From a bacterium (GTDB taxonomy: Bacteria > Myxococcota > UBA727 > JAUIJE01): a DNA stretch of 64,000 bases. Shown here piece by piece: positions 41,039 through 49,195 of this stretch (position 1 is the first letter of the stretch; each line of letters opens with the position of its first letter). Below the pieces are notes generated by a model that had not been told where the DNA came from, searched no databases, and worked only from the letters and a program-made list of their open reading frames with translations. The stretch lies in contig JAUIJE010000003.1 of assembly GCA_030431455.1 (NCBI GenBank), positions 196,360 to 260,359 of the forward strand, read 5' to 3'. Made by a program: the position numbers and the translations under genes.

Positions 41039-41630
41039 CCGGCGCCGCGGGTGGCGGGTCTTCACAATGCTGCTGGTTCTGTCCGCGGCCTCGCTGCTGT
41101 GGGCCAAGACCGTGGCCCGGCCGCAGGTCGCGGCCCTGCTCGGGGCGGCCCAAAAAGCGGTGAAGAAGAAGGACCTGGCCGCGGCCAAAACGAGCGTGGG
41201 CGAGGCGTTGGTCGCGCTCCGCGAGCAGGCCCCGTTGACCATTCGCCAGGCCGCGATCGTGTCCGCGCCCCCCCAGGGGCTGGGGCTATACACCCCTGCC
41301 CCCGGCGGGGTGGTGAAGGATCGACTGGTGTGGATGTACCTCGAGGTCGAAGGGTTCTTGGCCCGGGGCGTGGGGGAGCCCCGCGACATCTCGCTCACCG
41401 TGGTCGGTGACTTCGCGTTTGAGGACGGCACCGCCCTCGGCCAACGCGAGCTCGGGACCCGGCGCTACGCGACCCGGACCCACGAGAGCCTGGATGCGTT
41501 CGGCCTGGACCTGCAGCTGTCCGACAAAGCCCCCGCCGGGGCCTATACCGTGCAGCTGCTGGTGACCGACAACGTCAGCGAAAAGACCGCCCGCCGCACG
41601 GTCACGTTCACCCTTCCCCCCGTCCGCTAG
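41022..41630 (+). CDS. Small exported protein of unknown function
   Basis: 202 residues. A TTG at 41022 gives a good export signal with positive head (DRRRGWRVFTMLLVLSAASLLWA); the ATG at 41067 would remove the charged head. Overlaps the TPR gene end by 17 bases, so coupled to it. After the signal a helical segment (AALLGAAQKAVKKKDLAAAK) precedes a beta domain (LVWMYLEVEGFLARG, DISLTVVGDFAFEDG, LDLQLSDKAPAGAYTVQLLVTDN), an Ig-like arrangement. It probably works in the periplasm together with the TPR protein; not recognised further. Confidence 0.65.
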   Translation: MPTKSDRRRGWRVFTMLLVLSAASLLWAKTVARPQVAALLGAAQKAVKKKDLAAAKTSVGEALVALREQAPLTIRQAAIVSAPPQGLGLYTPAPGGVVKDRLVWMYLEVEGFLARGVGEPRDISLTVVGDFAFEDGTALGQRELGTRRYATRTHESLDAFGLDLQLSDKAPAGAYTVQLLVTDNVSEKTARRTVTFTLPPVR

Positions 41631-41737
41631 CCCCGCCTGGTCCTCGAAGGATCGGGCCCCGCCGACGTGCGGTTGCTTGACGCGGTTTCGAGAAGCGTGG
41701 GAGAGTTTCGGCCGTCTCGTCGGAACAGGAGCTCACG

Positions 41738-42373
41738 ATGGCCGCGCGCAAGAAAAAGAAGACCGCCAAGAAGGCGGGGACAAAGAAAAAGACGGCGAAG
41801 AAGGCCAAGAAAAAAGCGGCCAAGAAAAAGACCGCCAAGAAGGCCAAGAAGAAGACGGCGAAGAAGGCGACGAAGAAAAAAGCGGCCAAAAAGAAGACCG
41901 CCAAGAAGGCCAAGAAGAAGACCGCCAAGAAGGCCAAGAAGAAGACGGCGAAGAAGGCCAAGAAAAAGACCGCCAAGAAAGCCAAGAAGAAGACGGCGAA
42001 GAAGGCGACGAAGAAAAAAGCGGCCAAGAAGACCGCCAAGAAAGCGGCCAAGAAGAAGACGGCGAAGAAGGCGACGAAGAAACAAGCGGCCAAGAAGAAG
42101 ACCGCCAAGAAAGCGGCGAAAAAGACCACCGCGCGCAAGAAGACGACGGCCAAGCGCGCCGGCGGCCCGGTGCGCAAAAAGAAGAGCGCCCCCAAAAAAG
42201 CGTCGGCCACGCGGGCCGCGCTGCAAAAAAGCGCCGGTTCGGACGAGGAGTTCCGCCGCACGCTTTTGCTGCGCGAGCTGGAGATCTACCGCGCGGCCAC
42301 CCGTGAGCTCGCGGACTGGCTGGCCTCGGCCCGCCGCGGCGAGGTCGACGTGTCCTCGGCGCCGACCCTCTGA
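41738..42373 (+). CDS. Histone H1-like Lys/Ala-rich nucleoid protein
   Basis: 211 residues, ATG with AGGAG seven bases upstream. Residues ~3-150 are built from KKTAKKA(K/T)KK repeats, the composition of the C-terminal tail of histone H1 and of AlgP/Hc-type bacterial proteins; the last ~60 residues are mixed, ending in a helical acidic part (EEFRRTLLLRELEIYRAATRELADWL). Expected to bind DNA non-specifically in the nucleoid. The DNA is a AAGAAG/GCCAAG-rich array, an internal repeat prone to slippage. Confidence 0.88.
   Translation: MAARKKKKTAKKAGTKKKTAKKAKKKAAKKKTAKKAKKKTAKKATKKKAAKKKTAKKAKKKTAKKAKKKTAKKAKKKTAKKAKKKTAKKATKKKAAKKTAKKAAKKKTAKKATKKQAAKKKTAKKAAKKTTARKKTTAKRAGGPVRKKKSAPKKASATRAALQKSAGSDEEFRRTLLLRELEIYRAATRELADWLASARRGEVDVSSAPTL
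41745..42150 (+). repeat. Lys-codon-rich repeat array
   Basis: Imperfect units such as AAGAAGGCCAAGAAGAAGAC, strongly purine-rich on the coding strand, make up the repeat of the H1-like gene. AAG dominates with runs of A6 (AAAAAG), unlike the GC-rich neighbours. Confidence 0.85.
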
Positions 42374-42379
42374 GGCAGT

Positions 42380-42401
42380 GCCGCATGCCACTGCATGCGG
42401 C
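42380..42401. terminator. Hairpin between convergent genes
   Basis: Nine-base perfect arms (GCCGCATGC / GCATGCGGC) around a four-base loop (CACT), seven bases past the H1-like stop and 21 before the stop of the convergent reductase gene. There is no T tract, so a factor-dependent or bidirectional terminator is the likely role. Confidence 0.6.
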
Positions 42402-42421
42402 GCGCGCCCGGAAGCGGCCGG

Positions 42422-43105
42422 CTAGAAATTGCGCTGCGCGCGGCTGGGATCCAGACCGCGCGTTTTCAATTGGGCGGTGACGTCGTCCATCATCGGGAAC
42501 TGGCCACACACGATCAGGGTCGTGCCCGCCCGCACCGTCTCCGGCAAATGTGACTGGACGCGACCCGGCTTGGTGGGCAGCACCGGATGCCGGGCATCCC
42601 CCCCGCCGGACACGCACACGGTGATGTCCACATCGGCCGCGGCGTACCGGGCGAGGTCGTCGGCGAACACCACCTGCTCGACGGTGCGCACCCCGTAGAG
42701 CACCGAAATGGCCCCAAACGCGCCGCGGTTGCGCACCATCAACTCGAGCACGCTGCGGATGGGGGCGATGGCCGAGCCGGTGACCACGATGAGCACATCG
42801 CCCCCCTGGGCTTGCTCGAGCAAAAACCCACGCCCCTCGGGCTCGGTGATGGTCAGGGGCTTGCCCCGGTGGGCCAAGAGCGCGTCGGGCGCGTCGGTGC
42901 GGACCAGGAACATCAGGGGGTCGGCCCCCGGCGAGCTCGCGAACGCCAGGGGCCGCGCCTTTTCGTCACCCGGGTAGGTCACCATCGCGTATTGGCCGGG
43001 CAAGGCGTGGCGGGCCCGAAACTCGGCGGGGGCGATCAGGGTGAACAGGACATGGTCGGGGGCGACCAACTGGGCGTCTTCGATGCGAATTTGGTGCGTG
43101 GCCAT
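42422..43105 (-). CDS. FNR-like flavin/NAD(P) oxidoreductase domain protein
   Basis: 227 residues from ATG 43105. A ferredoxin-reductase-type FAD domain (PGQYAMVTYPGDEKARPLAFASSP, residues ~36-60), then an NAD(P)-binding domain with GSAIAPIRSVLELMV (~108-122), GVRTVEQVVFADDL and CGQFPMMDDVTAQL, ending in an aromatic residue (RNF) as usual. Without a ferredoxin domain it probably passes electrons between NADPH and a partner protein. No partner gene adjacent. Confidence 0.88.
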   Translation of the reverse strand: MATHQIRIEDAQLVAPDHVLFTLIAPAEFRARHALPGQYAMVTYPGDEKARPLAFASSPGADPLMFLVRTDAPDALLAHRGKPLTITEPEGRGFLLEQAQGGDVLIVVTGSAIAPIRSVLELMVRNRGAFGAISVLYGVRTVEQVVFADDLARYAAADVDITVCVSGGGDARHPVLPTKPGRVQSHLPETVRAGTTLIVCGQFPMMDDVTAQLKTRGLDPSRAQRNF

Positions 43106-43250
43106 GCCGGAGTCTGGACCGGGCCCCGACGCGAATCAACCCGTGCGCGGGGGCGCCGACCGGTCAGGCCCCGCCGGTACCGCGCCCCGCCCCGGGGCTG
43201 TACGGACCAGCCAATCGAGCTATACGACCTATGGTGCGCAGGGAGGCCCC

Positions 43251-44300
43251 ATGAATCAAATGCTGATGTATCGCTCGTTTTTGTTGTTGTCCTTCACCGT
43301 GGCCGCGGTGGGCTGCACCCCCCAGGGACCGGCGGCGTCGCGCTTGGCGCGCATCGAGTTCACCCCCGATGACACCAACGCGGACAAGACCGAGGTCATC
43401 TTTTCGTACTTCGACTCGGGCTACCTCGACAAGGTCGAGTACGAGGTCGACGGGGACGAGGTCTGGGAAGAGCTGTTCAACTTCGACGACAGCGGGCAGT
43501 TCTTGGGCCAGTCGCGCGAGTACAAAGAAGGGAACATCCAGTACACGATCGACGCGACCTACACCTGGTCCGACGGTCGCATCACCCGCGGTGAAATCGG
43601 CGGCGGGGGGTCGGGCTCGTACGACAGCAACGGCACCAACGTCGACTATGACGTCGACATCAGCGGTGACGTCACCCTCACCTACAACGACGCCGGCCTG
43701 GTGACGGTGGTGGAGTCAAACCTCGAGACCAAGCTCGACCAAACCGTGGAGGCCGCCAGCGGCGACGTGGAACTGCGTTACGCCGACACCACCGCCGAAG
43801 AGGTCAACAACACCTGGAACGACGAAGGCCTTCTCACCCGCCAGTCGTCCACCAACGACCGCGAGGTCGAAGAGAGCCAGGACGGGGTCGAGACCGGATC
43901 ATCCCGCACCGAGACCGAGAGCGACGAGGACTACGCCTACACCGACGGGGTGCTGACCGGGGCCGAGGGGGATTCGACCTACACCGCCAACAACGCCGAC
44001 ACCCGGACGCAGTACGAGGTCTCGGTGGACTTCAACGAAGACGGCAAGCTGACCCAAATGGAAGGCACCTCCGAGACCAACAACGTCGAGACCGACGTCG
44101 AGGTGGAGATCACCTACGATGACGAAGGCCGGATCAGCCGCATCGAAGACCGCGACGGCAACCGGTGGGACTACGAGTACGACGGCACCGACGATGCCCT
44201 GGGCGTCACGTTCCACCCCGACCTGTTGCCGGCGTTCATCGACATCAAGGGCACCCAGGTGATGAGCGCGGTGGGCTCGCAATCACATTTGGGCTACTGA
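43251..44300 (+). CDS. Lipoprotein with YD-type beta repeats
   Basis: 349 residues, ATG with AGGGAGG upstream. Signal MNQMLMYRSFLLLSFTVAAVGC ends at a lipobox-like site. The rest is acidic and beta-rich with repeated YxxDGRI/YDDEGRISRIEDRDGNRWDYEYDG motifs, like short RHS/YD repeats (about 10 strands pairs: TYTWSDGRITRG, TYNDAGLVTVVES, TWNDEGLLTRQSS, DFNEDGKLTQMEG, TYDDEGRISRI). A surface-attached beta-roll is expected. No toxin domain; function unknown. Confidence 0.78.
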   Translation: MNQMLMYRSFLLLSFTVAAVGCTPQGPAASRLARIEFTPDDTNADKTEVIFSYFDSGYLDKVEYEVDGDEVWEELFNFDDSGQFLGQSREYKEGNIQYTIDATYTWSDGRITRGEIGGGGSGSYDSNGTNVDYDVDISGDVTLTYNDAGLVTVVESNLETKLDQTVEAASGDVELRYADTTAEEVNNTWNDEGLLTRQSSTNDREVEESQDGVETGSSRTETESDEDYAYTDGVLTGAEGDSTYTANNADTRTQYEVSVDFNEDGKLTQMEGTSETNNVETDVEVEITYDDEGRISRIEDRDGNRWDYEYDGTDDALGVTFHPDLLPAFIDIKGTQVMSAVGSQSHLGY

Positions 44301-44312
44301 CGGGCCAGGCGG

Positions 44313-44876
44313 TCAGCACCCCATGGGCAAGCGCAGGTTGAACGTCAGCGCGGTGGTCCAGCCCTTGTCCCCGTAGACCTGTACGTCGACGCGGGCCTGG
44401 CTCGGGGCCTCGATGACCTGCGCGCAGCACCCGCCCTCTTGGTAGGCGGTCAACCACCGCGTGTCCTTGCGCCGGCGCAGCTCCCGCTCGATGGTGGCGC
44501 GGGTGTAAGCGCCGGCTTTTTGTTCGGCGTCGCTGGGGTTGGCGATCTTGAAGCGCCGGCCGCTCTCGTCGAGGGCCACCGCGAGCTGGGCGGGATGGAC
44601 CTGATCGGCGAGGCCGGGCAGGTCGCGGTGCGGCCCCTCGTCGCTCAGGCTGATCGACGTCGTCACCGTGCGCTGCACCCGCACCGCGGTGCCCTGGGGC
44701 GCGGTGACCACGATGGTCAACCCGTCGAGCTGTTGGCCCAACGAGAGGTCGATGGTCTCCCCCCGCCGCACCGCGCGGGGGGTCTTTTCCGCGGACGCCA
44801 GCCCCGCCACCTGGACGGTGACGACCGGTGCAGGGGGCGCGGCCAGGGCGAGCAACAACGGCAACACAACAGACAT
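44313..44876 (-). CDS. Exported protein of unknown function
   Basis: 187 residues from ATG 44876; the frame runs further upstream only as a shadow of the lipoprotein gene on the other strand. The signal is MSVVLPLLLALAAPPA. The mature part is two beta/alpha segments (GETIDLSLGQQLDGLTIVVTAPQGTAVRVQ, VDVQVYGDKGWTTALTFNLRLP) with Cys-Cys near the end (GGCCAQV) and a final Cys. Family not recognised. It converges with the YD lipoprotein gene. Confidence 0.6.
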   Translation of the reverse strand: MSVVLPLLLALAAPPAPVVTVQVAGLASAEKTPRAVRRGETIDLSLGQQLDGLTIVVTAPQGTAVRVQRTVTTSISLSDEGPHRDLPGLADQVHPAQLAVALDESGRRFKIANPSDAEQKAGAYTRATIERELRRRKDTRWLTAYQEGGCCAQVIEAPSQARVDVQVYGDKGWTTALTFNLRLPMGC

Positions 44877-45034
44877 GGCCCCAGCGTAGCGCAAGGGGGC
44901 GGCCCGGGCAGCGGGAGGCCCCCGGGTGGCCAAAACCCGCCCGGCAACGGCCCAGATCGCGGGTTGAATGGTCGCGGGCGCGCGCCGTCGAAGTACAATC
45001 GTCGGGGTCATTCGAACGAACCATGAGGAGTGGC

Positions 45035-46642
45035 ATGTCGTTGGTGCAGCGTGGATTGATGATGGGGTTGTTGTTGGCCTTGCCGGTGTCGGGCTGTTTT
45101 TGTGGGGTGCCGACGCCGCAGACGGGGACATTGTCCTTCGGGTGGCGGTTCGCCGGGGAGGACAGCTGCACCGCGGCGCGGGTGACCGAGCTCGACGTCG
45201 ACGTGGTCGGCCCCGACGGGGTGGTCTACGAACAAGACCGGGTGCCCTGCTCGGGCGCGGGCCTGACCCTGAACGACCTCGAGCCGGGCAGCTATGAAGT
45301 GTTCGTCGATGCGTTCGACGACCGCGGCACCTACCTCTACGCGGGGAGCAAGACCGGCTCGGTGTCGGCGGGCGAGACCACGGATTTTGGGGCGGTGGAG
45401 CTTTCCCGCACCGGCGCGGACGGCACCGGCGACATCGCGTTTTATTGGAGCTTCGGCGGCGAAGAGAGCTGCAGCACCGCGGGGGTCGACGAGGTCGACG
45501 TGGTGTTGGTGGGGTCGGGGGACGTGATCGAGCTGCAAGAGACGGTGGATTGTTTTGGCGGGGGCTTGGTGATCGAGGACGTGGCCGCCGGTAGCTATGC
45601 ACTATATCTTGATGCGTACAACAGCGCCAACCAGCACCTGTTCACCGGGGCCACCGAGCTCGATGTGGACACCAATGAGGTCACCGACCTGGGCGTGCTC
45701 GAGCTCGACCCGGTGGCGGTGAACGCGGGGGCCCTGAGCCTGTCCTGGACCTTCGCGGGGCAGAACTGCACCGCGGCCAGCGTCGACGAAGTGGACGTGG
45801 AGATCCTCGAGGACAATGGCAATGGACTGGAGCGCGTGTACTACAACACCTTTGGCTGCGCCGACGCCCCGGTGACCATCACCGACCTCGACGCCGGGGA
45901 CTACACCGTGTACGTCGACGGCTACACCGCGGCCGGGGACTGGACCTACACCCTCGACACCGCCGCCACCATCGACCTCGGCTTCACCACCCCCCTCGGC
46001 ACCGTGGACCTGTTGCCGCGCAGCACCGGCGTGTCCTTCACCTGGTCGTTCATCTACCCCACCGACGCCCCCGAGAGCGACTGCGCCCGGGCCGGCGCGG
46101 ACCAGGTGCACGTGGTGCTCGAAAGCACCGGGGGCGCTGACGGCTTTTCCGGCTCCTACGCCTGTGACCCCGACGTGGGGGGCCTGGAGATCTCGCCCCT
46201 CGCCCCGGGCGGCTACACCCTGCAGCTGACCGCCGAGACCACCTACAACGCCGCCCCCCTCGAGCTGTACAGCTTGGGGCCCCAATCGGTCACGGTGCAA
46301 AACGCGATGATCAACAACCTCGGCGACCTCGAACTGCCGCGGGTGGCCACCAACTTCGCGAACATCGACGTGAGCTGGACCTTCGACACCGGGATGTGCG
46401 CCGACATCGGCGGGGACGGCAACGTCACCGTGACCTTCACCCGGCTGATCGATGGCGGGGACGACATCGTGGACGAGACCACCACCCGCCCGTGCGACGC
46501 CGGGGGCACGCTGATCAACACCTTCGTGCCCGGCGATTACCGGGTCGACGTGTCCGGCGGCAGCTACAGCGGCTCGGTCACCATCGACGCCGCCCCCGGG
46601 GTGAACACCGCGGCCGCGGTCAGCCTCCAAGACGGGACCTGA
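45035..46642 (+). CDS. Lipoprotein with about six tandem beta domains
   Basis: 535 residues; ATG 45035 is preceded by GAGGAG, an ATG 12 bases earlier is also in frame. Signal peptide ends at the lipobox LPVSGC. Then about six repeats of 80-90 residues, each beginning like 'G.LSFGWRFAGEDSCTAARVTELDVDVVG' and ending 'L.PGSYEVFVDAFDD', with two Cys per repeat likely forming a disulfide. This is a prealbumin/carboxypeptidase-regulatory-like stack. Probably a surface structural protein; sequence divergence between the repeats is high, so the duplications are old. Confidence 0.78.
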   Translation: MSLVQRGLMMGLLLALPVSGCFCGVPTPQTGTLSFGWRFAGEDSCTAARVTELDVDVVGPDGVVYEQDRVPCSGAGLTLNDLEPGSYEVFVDAFDDRGTYLYAGSKTGSVSAGETTDFGAVELSRTGADGTGDIAFYWSFGGEESCSTAGVDEVDVVLVGSGDVIELQETVDCFGGGLVIEDVAAGSYALYLDAYNSANQHLFTGATELDVDTNEVTDLGVLELDPVAVNAGALSLSWTFAGQNCTAASVDEVDVEILEDNGNGLERVYYNTFGCADAPVTITDLDAGDYTVYVDGYTAAGDWTYTLDTAATIDLGFTTPLGTVDLLPRSTGVSFTWSFIYPTDAPESDCARAGADQVHVVLESTGGADGFSGSYACDPDVGGLEISPLAPGGYTLQLTAETTYNAAPLELYSLGPQSVTVQNAMINNLGDLELPRVATNFANIDVSWTFDTGMCADIGGDGNVTVTFTRLIDGGDDIVDETTTRPCDAGGTLINTFVPGDYRVDVSGGSYSGSVTIDAAPGVNTAAAVSLQDGT

Positions 46643-46701
46643 CCCCGCCGGGGCCGGCGAGCGGGCTTTTTGTCCCCCGCCGGCCCTGGTAGCGTCGGCG
46701 G

Positions 46702-49125
46702 ATGCAACGAGACCGCGACGCAAGCCCCGGCCCCGCCCCCGCCAAAGCCCAACGCAAGACCACCGCCCGCCCCGCGCGGGCCGGGCGGTCGGCCGCGCGC
46801 AAAAAGGTCGTGCGCCCCGACGGGCTGCCCAAGGTCGATGGCCACGCGGCCTACGCCGACGACCTGACCTTCCCGGGCATGCTGCACGCGGCGGTGGCGA
46901 CCTCGACCGAACCCCACGCGCGGCTGTTGGGCGTCGACACCGACGCGGCCCGGGCCATGCCCGGGGTGCACGCGGTGCTCACCGCCGAGGACGTGCCCGG
47001 CATCAACAGCATTGGGTGTTCGAGCGACGACCAGCCCCTGCTCGCCACCGAGAAGGTGCGCTGGCTCGGCGACCGCCTCGCCATCGTGGCCGCCGAGACC
47101 CCGCGCCAAGCCCGCGAGGGCGCGGCCGCGGTGCGCGGCAGCTACGACCCGCTCCCGGGGGTGTTTGACGTCGAGCAGGCCCTGCTCCCCGGCGCCCCGG
47201 TGTTGCATGAAGACCACCCCACCAAGAACCTCGCGGCCAAAGGGTGCGTGTACAAAGGGGACATCGACCGCGGCTTCGCCGACGCGGACGTGATCGTCGA
47301 GGGCACCTACGAGTTCGGCATGCAGGAGCATGCCTACCTCGAGACCCAAGGCTGCGTGGCCGTGCCCGAAGCCGATGGCGGCATCACCGTGTACGCCTCC
47401 ATGCAATGTCCCTTCTATGTGCAGGAGGCGGTGGCCACCCTGCTCGGCATCCCGCTCTCCATGGTGCGGGCGGTGCAGACCGTGACCGGGGGCGCCTTCG
47501 GGGGCAAAGAGGACTACCCCTCCGAGCCCGCGGCCTGCGCCGCCATCCTCGCGGTGCACACCGGGCGCCCGGTGAAGCTCATCCTCAACCGCGAAGAGGA
47601 CATCCGCTGGTCGAGCAAGCGCGAGGCCCAACGCGTGCGGCACCGCATCGGGGCCAAACAGGACGGCACCCTGTGCGCCATCGAGGTCGACCTGTACCTC
47701 GACGCCGGCGCCTACCTCGGCCTCGCCTCGGTGGTGGCCGACCGCGGCAACGCGTCGGTGGTGGGGCCGTACCGCGTGCCCCACGTCCGGGTGGACACGC
47801 ACACGGTGTACACTTGCAACGCGTTCTCCGGCGCCTTCCGCGGCTTTGGCCACCCCCAGGTGGCGGTGGCCACCGAAGCGCAGATGGACGAGCTCGCGCA
47901 CAAGTTGGGCATGAGCCCCATCGCGCTGCGGGACAAAAATCTCCTGCGCGCGGGCGACGTGGCCCCCACCGGCGAGACCCTGCCCGCCCCCGTCGAGGCC
48001 TGCGACACCCTGCACGCCGCGGTGGACCTGATGAACTACGACGTGGCCCGCAAGAAGGTCGACGCCCACAACGCCAAAAACACGCGTACGCGCCTCGGCC
48101 TCGGGGTGAGCACCATCGCGTACGGGTGTTGTCTGCACGCGGGGGGGCAGTTCTTGGAGGGTGCAGGGGCATTGTTGCAGCTGCACAAGGATGGCTCGGT
48201 GTCGATCGCCATCGGCAACACCGAGATGGGCCAAGGCGCCACCGCGGTGATGCAAAGCCTCGTGGCCCAAGAGCTCGGCTGCGCCCTCGAGCGGGTGCGG
48301 GTCAAGACCGTCGACACCGACCTCGTGCCCGACTCCGGGCCCACCGTGGCCAGCCGCACCACCACCATGAGCGGCAACGCGGTGCTCGACGCCTGCCAGA
48401 AGCTCAAGGCCGAGCTGTTGCCGTTCGTGGCCGAGACCTTCGGGGTGCGGGCGGACGCGGTGTCGTTCGCCGACGACGGGGTGCGCGCGGGCCGGAAAAG
48501 GATGGACTACACCGCGCTGGCCGAGGCCGCGTACGTGGCCAAACGACATTTGCTCGCCGCCGGCTGGTACGCCCCCCCGCGCAAAGACTGGGACACCAGC
48601 ACCGGCCAAGGCCAGCCCTACTCGGCCTACGCCTACGCCACCATGATCGCCCTGTGCGAGGTCGACACCTACACCGGCCGCACCCGGGTCAAGCGCGTGG
48701 CCGCGGCCCACGACGTGGGCGCGACCATCTACCCCGACGGCGCGGTGGGCCAGGTCGAGGGCGGCATCGTCCAAGGCCTGGGCTATGCGATCATGGAGCG
48801 GCTCAACCAGCAGCAAGGGGTGATCAAAAACCCCAACTTCACCGACTACATCATCCCCTCCGCCCTCGACGCGCCCGTCATCGACGTCGCGCTCATCGAA
48901 AGCCGCGGGGTGGGCGAAGGCCAAGCCGCCGGTCCCTACGGGGCCAAGGGCCTCGGCGAACCCAGTCTCATTCCCATCGCCGGCGCGGTGGGCAACGCCA
49001 TCCGCGACGCCATCGGGGCGCGGGTGTTCACCATGCCGTTCATGCCCGAGCGGGTGATGGACGTGCTCGATCAGACCCATCGACGGGGCGATCCCCTCGC
49101 CCTGCTGCCCTCGGTCAACCGCTGA
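46702..49125 (+). CDS. Molybdenum hydroxylase large subunit (xanthine dehydrogenase family)
   Basis: 807 residues from ATG 46702. The N-terminal a/b hammerhead (VDGHAAYADDLTFPGMLHAAVATS...AHARLLGVDTDAA) precedes the two molybdopterin-binding domains, with TGGAFGGKED, SGAFRGFGHPQ, GNTEMGQGATAVM and the catalytic Glu in KGLGEPSLIP. It should hydroxylate a heterocycle or aldehyde at a Mo-cytosine-dinucleotide centre. The small [2Fe-2S] and FAD subunits usually co-transcribed with it are absent from the window, as are XdhC-type maturation proteins. A Lys/Arg-rich N-terminal extension (~1-40) is unusual. Its substrate is unknown. Confidence 0.93.
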   Translation: MQRDRDASPGPAPAKAQRKTTARPARAGRSAARKKVVRPDGLPKVDGHAAYADDLTFPGMLHAAVATSTEPHARLLGVDTDAARAMPGVHAVLTAEDVPGINSIGCSSDDQPLLATEKVRWLGDRLAIVAAETPRQAREGAAAVRGSYDPLPGVFDVEQALLPGAPVLHEDHPTKNLAAKGCVYKGDIDRGFADADVIVEGTYEFGMQEHAYLETQGCVAVPEADGGITVYASMQCPFYVQEAVATLLGIPLSMVRAVQTVTGGAFGGKEDYPSEPAACAAILAVHTGRPVKLILNREEDIRWSSKREAQRVRHRIGAKQDGTLCAIEVDLYLDAGAYLGLASVVADRGNASVVGPYRVPHVRVDTHTVYTCNAFSGAFRGFGHPQVAVATEAQMDELAHKLGMSPIALRDKNLLRAGDVAPTGETLPAPVEACDTLHAAVDLMNYDVARKKVDAHNAKNTRTRLGLGVSTIAYGCCLHAGGQFLEGAGALLQLHKDGSVSIAIGNTEMGQGATAVMQSLVAQELGCALERVRVKTVDTDLVPDSGPTVASRTTTMSGNAVLDACQKLKAELLPFVAETFGVRADAVSFADDGVRAGRKRMDYTALAEAAYVAKRHLLAAGWYAPPRKDWDTSTGQGQPYSAYAYATMIALCEVDTYTGRTRVKRVAAAHDVGATIYPDGAVGQVEGGIVQGLGYAIMERLNQQQGVIKNPNFTDYIIPSALDAPVIDVALIESRGVGEGQAAGPYGAKGLGEPSLIPIAGAVGNAIRDAIGARVFTMPFMPERVMDVLDQTHRRGDPLALLPSVNR

Positions 49126-49195
49126 CCGGCGCGGTCCGGCCCCGCCCGGGGGTTTGGCATTTGTCAAAACCCCAAGACCGGAGGTATTGCGGGCC

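Noticed and set aside
41745-42150. CRISPR or satellite array
   Set aside because: Repeats translate to a continuous KKTAKKA pattern in frame with a good start, typical of H1-like tails.
43251-44300. RHS toxin (polymorphic toxin)
   Set aside because: YD-like repeats are few, and there is no RHS core (PxxxxDPxG) or C-terminal toxin domain and no immunity gene.
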